DNA from: Numida meleagris
Lineage: Eukaryota; Chordata; Aves; Galliformes; Numididae
Direction of reading: 5' to 3'
Assembly (NCBI RefSeq): GCF_002078875.1
Contig: NC_034422.1
Coordinates: 641,988-705,987, forward strand
DNA: 64,000 bases
The notes under the pieces are model-generated. The model searched no databases and was not told the origin of the DNA. It saw only the letters and a list, made by a program, of their open reading frames with translations. A program made the position numbers and the translations under genes. Shown piece after piece: positions 59,301-64,000 of the stretch (position 1 is the first letter of the stretch; every line of letters begins with the position of its first letter).

Positions 59301-62300
59301 AGAGGCAATGTATTTTCCAACAGGATCCCAGGTCAGCCCTTTCACCAAGCCAGAGTGCCCTTTCAAAGTGGCAAGAATTTCTGTACCAACAACAGCAAAA
59401 AAAACCTCTTTTAAGCAGCAGTTTAACTGGAACCTTAATTAAACATCCATCCTTTCTTCAGTACCCAAAGATTATCACAACAAATTCAGCTTTTTACTAC
59501 TTGTGACTAAAAAAATACAAAAGACTGCCTGAAAACAGGCTATGAGGTCTGCCAATCTCCTGCTTATCATCCTGTTAGAGGAGAGGCTGAGAGCACTGCA
59601 CAGGCTACAGTTAGCCTGAAAGTGTAAAACCTCCAATACCAGTATTGGCAGCAACCCTAAAATAAATTGCAGTGCCTGGGCAGCACACAATGGGAGTTTT
59701 GGCTTGCACCGTTATGTGATGAGAAGCAGCCAAATACAGGCAGGTGCTCCCTAAGTGCTGCTGACCTTGCAGCTCAGCTGGAGCCCGGGGGGCCTGGGGG
59801 AGCTGCCAGCACTGCAGCAAAAGAAGGCCATTAAATGCAAGACTTGAGAGCTTTTGCTGTCATGACAGAAGAGGGTGCAAATGCTCCCCTTCTTTCCTCC
59901 CCTTCATTACATAAAGGCACGCTGGTTATTAAACAGCAACATTTAAAGTGGGATAAATCCAGTAGTGGCTCCCCAAAGGTGAAGGGATGGGAAGTCCTGG
60001 GAGTACAAAGGCAAGAAGGAAAAAACACATATCTAAGTAGAAATACTTCTAATATCAAGCCGAAGTTGTATGTAACTGTGAAGTTGTAGAGAAGGTAAAG
60101 AAAATACACGTAAAAATTACCTTCCTGAAAAATCAGGAGCATAACCTGAGCGTAACTTATCTCCAGCAGCACAGAATCCAGTGATCATCAATAACCAAAC
60201 TTGGAACAGGGAACTCACCATACTGCAAGCGTGTCATTTCCAAAGGCAGACAACTCATTGCCACATGGGCACTGCCAGTGAAGTACACCCACGGAGGAGT
60301 TTGCTGCAAAGTATTACATACTTGCACATCTGAAACATAAGATTTCTCACCTGGAAATTTGACAGCATTCCAGATGACAACAGTGTTATCCACACTACAG
60401 GATGCCAGCCAAGCATCATGTGGAGACCATGCTACATCCATGACATCTGTTTAAAAAAAGTTTCCGTATAAGAATTCTACACCAGAGAATCCAAAATCTT
60501 TTCTAAAGGAACTTGTGGGGCAATGTTTTTTCCGTCATCAAGAAATGACGAGAGTATCACTAGAGTGGGAGGTAGGACAGAACGTAGCAAACGGAGACTG
60601 AGGCCAAAAAAGAAGTTCAAAGTAGAGAAATGCAATATTAAGAGACTATGAAAGTACTAGTGCTTGTATAGAGTACTTCGACTTGCTTTGAACAGAAAAG
60701 TAACAGCAGATATTGCAACACACTCACTTTATTCCAAAACACGCCCACAAGTTACATTTATTCTACACCCATTAACTTACCCCCTGAATGGCTTCTGAGA
60801 ATTGATACACACCTCCACTGCTCAACGTTAGTTAGTTTGCTACTAGAACCAAACACGGTGCTGGGTCCAATGTACCTAATCAAAATAGAAAAAAAACAGT
60901 TCCCAGCAGAACCACCTCACGTTTTTCACACACTTTCTAAGGAAAAATCAGCTGCACGGTACACTTCTATTTCATACTCAGTTATTCCTGCAATAAAAAG
61001 CTGAAACAAACACATTTATAGAATGTAATTCCAGTTATTAAAAAAAACTAGCTTCTGTATAGTTTATACTGTCCAGTGACAGTAGAAACTGACAGCATTT
61101 AAGTAACCCTTCAGACCTTGTCAGGAAGGTTTTGCCAAGGACAGATGCTGCCTTCACTCGTAGGCAGGAGCGTGACTGCCCAGGCAGAACCACTGCAGCC
61201 CAGGAGATGGGACCAGGGGCTGACTCTGCGGTGCCGGTGGTGTGATACCACAGCTTCCAGCTCCACACACGACACAGGAAGCAGCAAACTTATCTAAGGC
61301 TTGCAAAGGGAAGAAACACTAATAGACTCGATATTGTCACTTACTTGAAACAAAATACAAAACCAAGAAGGAAGAAACATGCTTACGCGGCTCGCTTCCA
61401 CACCATGATCAGTTTGTCATCTCCCCCTGAAGCCAAGTAAACTCCATTGTTCGACCATCGTACACAGTTCACGCAAGCTGAAAATTTAGAAGAGAAAGCC
61501 TGTCAGATGAAAAATGAGAACAGATTCTTCTAGAACGGGGGCAGAATCGATAGCAGGTAAAGCCTGCCAGGACACCTTTAGGACTTAGGTCTGTTTTTTC
61601 TGCTCAGGGCACCTTGTCTGCTTTAGATAAATGAACTGGGACTCACCTTTCAGCAGCAGTTGAGGAACTCCTTATTTTTTTAAACCTATTCATTATTTAA
61701 AAGAATCTTCACTAAATGTAACTTAAAGGGGAAAGATGCATATTCATCTAACAAAGGAAACTGCCCGGGGAAAATGAAGTGGGAGTAAGAGAGCAAAGAA
61801 AAAAAACGTACATCTTGAAGAAGAGAAGAGGGATAGCTTGTTCAGGTAGCCATACTTGTTCCAATTATAATGTGCGATAAGCGTAGAATAATCTGGAACT
61901 ATTACTGATATACTTCACATTACGTTTTCTTTAAACTTATCCCTTGCCCTGTCCTTCAGAGCCCCCAGTTTCTCAGAATGTGCATTATTAATCACGTCAT
62001 GCACACAGCCAGAGAAAGTTCACAGATTTCCAGTGGTCTCTCTACTTCTTTATGCATTTTTCCAAATCTTAACAACATTTTCTACTGAATCCCTGAAAAC
62101 GCATCCAGCCAAAGCATGAGACCCCTCTGCTGGATTTAATGATTCTTTACCACAGGACAGAACACAATTCTTGGGATCACAGACAGATGGAATGCTTTGG
62201 CAAATAACAAACAGCCAGCACAAATAAATAAGTAAACCTACGTACCTAAGTGATTGTCCATCTGACAAAGCATCTTGGGGATATTTTCATTCTTTTCATC

Positions 62301-63154
62301 TTCCTCTTTCAGGACAGGAGCCATATTCCAGATCACAACTTTCCCAGAATCCTGACCTGCAGGTGAACAAGAGGCCCTCCTCTTAATTACATAAAAAAAG
62401 GCAAAATAGCTGAACTGAATACTGGCACCAGAACGGAGAGGGGGATTGAGTCACTGCTGCGGTGGGAATTCTGGCAACATTCAAATACAGATGCCATTCT
62501 GATACAGTTACACAGAAGTACTGTACTGAAAATTAAGTTACAAAGCTGTGATTAAAAAAAAAAGTTCAGATGTAACAATATAACAACTCCAAGTAACAAT
62601 GATACCAACTATAGGCACGAACTATTTATATAGTAAAATTGTATTTAACAAATAAAACATACATTCAAAATCTAAAATGCAATTATTTTAGCCAACAAAA
62701 TTGTTATTTGGCTGACAACAGCAAATAATTCCACATACATTTATTGAGCTGTTCCATTTATATACGTTGATTTTCCTACTTAGCAGGTCAAAAAGCCAAA
62801 CTTCACACCCAGCTCCTCTTCAAATAAAAAAGAAATTTGGCCATTATGGCCACTACGCGACTATTGCAGTACCACCCCAGCTGACATCCAAGAAGATGAG
62901 GAGATCAGGAAACGTAACCCCACCTTCTGCAGTGATAACACACTTTTTGATATGTCCTAACGACTGATACCTCTGAGACACAGTCAGTTAATAAGTGATG
63001 TGTTCTTAAATGGGTCAGGAAGAGGGAAGTATTGTGAAGGCACGAGGTCACCGCAGCCCAAGGGTCTGGGTTCCTCAGAGCATGAGCATACCTTGTCCTC
63101 CTGTTGCAAACTTGGTCCCATCTGGGTGAATGTCCACTGAAAATATGGGCTTTC
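41209..63154 (-). CDS. HIRA: HIRA histone chaperone, exons 2-25 (5' end outside window)
   Basis: HIRA is the core subunit of the HIRA-UBN1-CABIN1 complex, which deposits histone H3.3 outside S phase in the nucleus with ASF1a. Twenty-four exons totalling 3035 coding bases were placed; all are GT-AG and in phase, and they give about 1011 of about 1023 residues. Exon 1 (the first 12 codons) lies beyond 64000. Domains in order: seven-bladed WD40 propeller, residues 13 to about 360 (exons 2-11); Q/A-rich linker (exon 12); B domain that binds ASF1, [20 protein letters not shown], across exons 13-14; Ser/Thr-rich disordered region (14-15); basic AT-hook-like nuclear segment [12 protein letters not shown] (16); Hira/TUP1-like C-terminal domain (17-25) that trimerises and binds CABIN1. 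The C-terminus ends ...EQLDILRDK. Residue numbers assume the human exon 1 length. Confidence 0.97.
41902..41990 (-). CDS. HIRA: HIRA coding exon 24
   Basis: Encodes [20 protein letters not shown] then GSQWESTVM, residues 957-985. Not covered by any long frame; found from the peptide. Acceptor TATTCAG|GATT, donor ATG|GTGAGT. Confidence 0.96.
43068..43231 (-). CDS. HIRA: HIRA coding exon 23
   Basis: Encodes [40 protein letters not shown] and [14 protein letters not shown], residues 902-955. Helical part of the C-terminal domain. Acceptor GTTTGTAG|TTCA, donor GAAG|GTGAGA. Confidence 0.97.
44455..44577 (-). CDS. HIRA: HIRA coding exon 22
   Basis: Encodes [20 protein letters not shown] then [20 protein letters not shown], residues 861-900. 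Near-identical to mammalian HIRA. Acceptor TTTTCCAG|GAAT, donor TCGAA|GTATGC, with the Asn codon completed by exon 23. Confidence 0.96.
45501..45606 (-). CDS. HIRA: HIRA coding exon 21
   Basis: Encodes [20 protein letters not shown] then [14 protein letters not shown], residues 826-859. Acceptor CTTGTAG|GAAG, donor ACATG|GTATGT splits Trp. Confidence 0.96.
46561..46619 (-). CDS. HIRA: HIRA coding exon 20
   Basis: Encodes [19 protein letters not shown], residues 806-824, between split Trp and Gly codons. Only 59 bp and with no long frame; placed by peptide and phase. Acceptor TTTTTTAG|GGAT, donor TCAG|GTAATA. Confidence 0.94.
47342..47503 (-). CDS. HIRA: HIRA coding exon 19
   Basis: Encodes [40 protein letters not shown] and [13 protein letters not shown], residues 752-804. 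Hira domain. Acceptor CTTTTTTAG|TGAG is read as TTTTTAG|TGAG. Donor TTTG|GTAAGT splits the Trp codon. Confidence 0.96.
47735..47830 (+). mobile_element. Possible ancient amniote interspersed repeat
   Basis: GAGGTACTATCTTTTATTAG, then about 60 bases on, GGTCTTCTTCAGGCCTGAA. The spacing and wording recall a common repeat tail of turtles and other amniotes (atcttttattggacc...ctcttcttcaggtctg). Recognised from memory only; family not assigned. Confidence 0.3.
48814..48962 (-). CDS. HIRA: HIRA coding exon 18
   Basis: Encodes [40 protein letters not shown] and SRILTAAGS, residues 702-750: start of the Hira C-terminal domain. The acceptor TTTTTCAG|GTAAGT is at the same time a perfect donor consensus (see findings). 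Donor GCTG|GTAAGA. 149 bp, so skipping shifts the frame. Confidence 0.97.
49661..49688. repeat. A17-CA-T9 homopolymer pair
   Basis: A run of 17 A (49661-49677), then CA, then 9 T (49680-49688). On the transcribed strand this is A9 then U17, 37-64 bases downstream of the HIRA exon 17 donor. It can self-pair. Confidence 0.9.
49725..49829 (-). CDS. HIRA: HIRA coding exon 17
   Basis: Encodes [20 protein letters not shown] then [15 protein letters not shown], residues 667-701, leading into the C-terminal Hira domain. Phase 0 both ends, 105 bp. Donor CAA|GTAAGT; acceptor TTTCCAG|TCCC. An A17/T9 tract lies just downstream in the intron. Confidence 0.95.
50532..50736 (-). CDS. HIRA: HIRA coding exon 16 (basic, AT-hook-like)
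   Basis: Encodes residues 599-666: LKDQNLIKD, an acidic [10 protein letters not shown] run (casein-kinase-type serines), [20 protein letters not shown] and [20 protein letters not shown] has the G-R-P core of an AT-hook and is a likely nuclear localisation signal. Acceptor TTCCTCAG|ACTG, donor CAG|GTGAAA. Confidence 0.96.
51486..51504. repeat. T19 homopolymer
   Basis: Nineteen consecutive T on the plus strand (poly-A on the transcribed strand) in HIRA intron 15. It could be the tail of a lost retroposon, but no body was recognised beside it. Confidence 0.9.
51956..52126 (-). CDS. HIRA: HIRA coding exon 15
   Basis: Encodes [40 protein letters not shown] and a [16 protein letters not shown] tail, residues 542-597. 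Low-complexity Ser/Thr/Ala region with the conserved [16 protein letters not shown] block. Acceptor TTGACAG|TGTA, donor ACAG|GTGAGT. Confidence 0.94.
53514..53708 (-). CDS. HIRA: HIRA coding exon 14
   Basis: Encodes [20 protein letters not shown], completing the B domain, then a Ser/Asn/Thr-rich disordered stretch to AANKD, residues 477-540. The donor is taken as GATGG|GTCAGT, since only this keeps phase with exon 15; a second GT four bases on (TCA|GTAATT) would not. Acceptor TGTCTAG|GGAT. Confidence 0.92.
54078..54163 (-). CDS. HIRA: HIRA coding exon 13 (ASF1-binding B domain)
   Basis: Encodes [14 protein letters not shown] then [14 protein letters not shown], residues 448-475. [10 protein letters not shown] is the B-domain motif that contacts ASF1. 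Acceptor CAACAG|AATC; donor CTGG|GTACAT is weak. At 86 bp, skipping would shift the frame. Confidence 0.96.
54538..54765 (-). CDS. HIRA: HIRA coding exon 12 (Q/A-rich linker)
   Basis: Largest exon, 76 codons, phase 0 at both ends. Encodes [31 protein letters not shown] and [12 protein letters not shown], residues 372-447. The glutamine run is read from a pure (CAG)5. The linker after it is a few residues longer than I recall for human. Acceptor CGCAG|AGCA, donor AAAG|GTAGGT. Confidence 0.96.
54643..54658 (-). repeat. HIRA: Coding CAG triplet run in HIRA exon 12
   Basis: Minus-strand pure (CAG)5 encodes the five-glutamine run after QQR. It is short, but a pure triplet run inside a coding exon can vary in length between individuals. 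Confidence 0.85.
55337..55442 (-). CDS. HIRA: HIRA coding exon 11
   Basis: Encodes [20 protein letters not shown] then [15 protein letters not shown], residues 337-371. Ends the WD propeller. Acceptor CCTTCAG|GACC, donor AAAG|GTGCAG (weak beyond GT). Confidence 0.96.
55761..55831 (-). CDS. HIRA: HIRA coding exon 10
   Basis: Encodes [20 protein letters not shown] then DIS plus two bases of Trp, residues 313-335. Start of WD blade 7. Acceptor ATTTTAAG|CTCA has an unusual AAG end (TAAG) but is in phase. Donor CCTG|GTAAGT. Confidence 0.95.
57512..57625 (-). CDS. HIRA: HIRA coding exon 9
   Basis: Encodes [20 protein letters not shown] then [18 protein letters not shown], residues 275-312. The lysine-rich insert and Cys cluster are HIRA hallmarks; KDRSLSVW closes WD blade 6. 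Acceptor TTGTTCAG|AAAT, donor TGG|GTAAGC. Phase 0 at both ends, 114 bp. Confidence 0.97.
58150..58317 (-). CDS. HIRA: HIRA coding exon 8
   Basis: Encodes residues 219-274: [40 protein letters not shown] and [12 protein letters not shown] blade 5. Phase 0 at both ends, 168 bp. Acceptor TTCCTCAG|TGTG, preceded 41 bp upstream by an (AT)n tract. Donor GTG|GTGAGT. Confidence 0.97.
58358..58398. repeat. (AT)n microsatellite, two blocks
   Basis: Two AT blocks of about 17 bases each separated by TTTGCC. Lies 41-81 bases upstream of the HIRA exon 8 acceptor on the transcribed strand. Self-complementary, and likely length-polymorphic. Confidence 0.9.
59220..59380 (-). CDS. HIRA: HIRA coding exon 7
   Basis: Encodes residues 165-218: [20 protein letters not shown], then [14 protein letters not shown] and the ITKPFDE end. 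WD blade 4. Acceptor GTACAG|AAAT; donor GAG|GTACTT is below consensus. Confidence 0.96.
60351..60446 (-). CDS. HIRA: HIRA coding exon 6
   Basis: Encodes [20 protein letters not shown] then [14 protein letters not shown] blade 3 (residues 133-164). Identical or nearly so to mammalian HIRA. Acceptor TAAACAG|ATGT, donor CCAG|GTGAGA. Confidence 0.97.
60781..60875 (-). CDS. HIRA: HIRA coding exon 5
   Basis: Encodes [20 protein letters not shown] then [11 protein letters not shown], residues 102-132, the loop leading into WD blade 3. The short frame contains no long ORF, so it was placed by peptide and phase. Acceptor GATTAG|GTAC, donor GGGG|GTAAGT. Confidence 0.95.
61387..61477 (-). CDS. HIRA: HIRA coding exon 4
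   Basis: Encodes [20 protein letters not shown] then [11 protein letters not shown] blade 2 (residues 72-100). Acceptor TTTTCAG|CTTG, donor GCC GC|GTAAGC. Confidence 0.96.
62246..62356 (-). CDS. HIRA: HIRA coding exon 3
   Basis: Encodes [20 protein letters not shown] through [12 protein letters not shown], residues 34-70. The VVIWN closes WD blade 1; the acidic insert EEDEKNEN is the known HIRA loop. Acceptor CTGCAG|GTCAGG, donor TTAG|GTACGT. Confidence 0.96.
63092..63154 (-). CDS. HIRA: HIRA coding exon 2
   Basis: Encodes [22 protein letters not shown] blade 1. Acceptor GATTCCAG|GAAA, donor CAAG|GTATGC. The Gly codons at both borders are split, matching the HIRA sequence K-P-I-F-S-V-D. Exon 1 was not found upstream to 64000. 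Confidence 0.95.
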
Positions 63155-64000
63155 CTGGAATCAGAGAACAAGAAGGAACACAGTGAATTGTTTCACAGCC
63201 AGCAGAACGCAGTAATGCCAACAGATCCATAACCCTTCAGGTTAGCAAATGACATTTTTCTTCTAAAAGCAGTAATTACAAAAAACACAGCTGAGAGAGA
63301 GTTGAACGCGACCTGAAGAAAAGAACAGCTGTATTAGAAGTGAAGATGGAAGTTATTGTGCCACAAGCGAACCAGAGATGAACGAGGAGACGTAATCCTG
63401 CGGGATATGCCAAATGCCTCAAAGCAAAGTAATACCACAACAGTTGCACCAACAAGGTAAAATCACACTTGGGTTCGGAATTTCTTCCAGGTTTCTGCAG
63501 TTCATTAGCTGATGACCTGAAGCAAGTTTTGTTTTGGTTTCTGTCTTTTGTTGTTTTGTTGAAAAATCCTGGAGTATTTAACTAGACTATCCAACTTCTG
63601 GTTTATGCTGCAACTGCACCACCTGGCTTCCCTGACATTGAACTGTAAACAAAACCCTCGTCCCAATATTTCTTACTGTTTGAGAGGCGTGCATTCTGCT
63701 TTGTGTATTTTCTATATGTTGACTTGCTTTAAGGTTTATTTTATTTGGATTTGTGTTGCAACACTGACACGTGATTCCCCTTAAGAGTTTTACAGGCAGC
63801 CATGCAAAGACCTTCACTAGATTAAGACAGCACTCCACTTGCACTCCTCCCCAGTCCTCTAACCCACATAAAGCACAAACTGAGATTTAGCTGTGGCTTT
63901 TCTTCAGGTCATGCATGAATCTACTCTTCTTTCCCTACCAACTTGAAAGCAACATAAATGGCTAAGCTGAGTATTTTGGGAAGCACAGGCAGGAAGCAAA
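63155..64000. other. HIRA intron 1, inner end
   Basis: Sequence upstream of exon 2 to the window edge. No segment coding the expected M-K-L-L-K-P-T-W start was found on the minus strand, so exon 1 and the HIRA promoter lie outside. An 85-codon minus frame at 63587-63844 looks like chance. Confidence 0.8.

Larger units (their letters stand above)
58318..63091. other. HIRA introns 7 to 2
   Basis: Introns: 58318-59219, 59381-60350, 60447-60780, 60876-61386, 61478-62245, 62357-63091. Contain the (AT)n tract at 58358-58398 and a GC-rich patch near 59.78-59.81 kb. Nothing else recognised. Confidence 0.85.

Overview
This is a vertebrate nuclear sequence, most likely from a bird. It has AT-rich introns, conserved short exons with GT/AG borders, a GC-rich CpG-island promoter, and a degenerate CR1 LINE 3' end (around 20.83-20.92 kb) of the kind typical of sauropsids. 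A chicken-like galliform is a reasonable guess, but I could not check it. No prokaryotic, viral or CRISPR feature is present. The supplied frames longer than 60 codons are almost all chance frames in introns. The real genes are split into 32-228 bp coding exons, which I placed by reading conserved peptide segments and splice sites and checking that reading phase carries across every junction.

Two genes lie in tandem on the minus strand. (1) HIRA, the histone H3.3 chaperone subunit, enters from beyond base 64000. The 24 exons seen (numbered 2-25 by comparison with human HIRA) run from 63154 down to the stop codon at 41209-41211, with a 3' UTR to about 40.38 kb. Only exon 1 (about the first 12 codons) is missing. 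(2) PPIL2 (CYC4/Cyp60), a spliceosome-associated U-box plus cyclophilin protein, starts at the ATG at 39332-39334 inside a CpG island. Fourteen exons run down to 2107; the window then ends inside intron 14, in the middle of the cyclophilin domain. The two genes are separated by only about 1 kb.

Layout: 1-39334 is PPIL2, with large introns 12 (11.4 kb), 5 (8.5 kb) and 8 (7.2 kb). 39.1-40.25 kb is the CpG-island promoter of PPIL2. 40.38-41.2 kb is the HIRA 3' UTR. 41.2-63.2 kb is the HIRA exon series, and 63.2-64.0 kb is the inner part of HIRA intron 1.

The two products act in different nuclear processes: HIRA in replication-independent H3.3 deposition with CABIN1/UBN1/ASF1, PPIL2 in the spliceosome and ubiquitin ligation. 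Nothing in the sequence implies a joint function. I did not find a new molecular system. The items most worth checking are an acceptor that is also a perfect donor at HIRA exon 18, a perfect 16-bp hairpin in PPIL2 intron 8, a CpG-dense island inside PPIL2 intron 5, and the very tight HIRA-PPIL2 junction.
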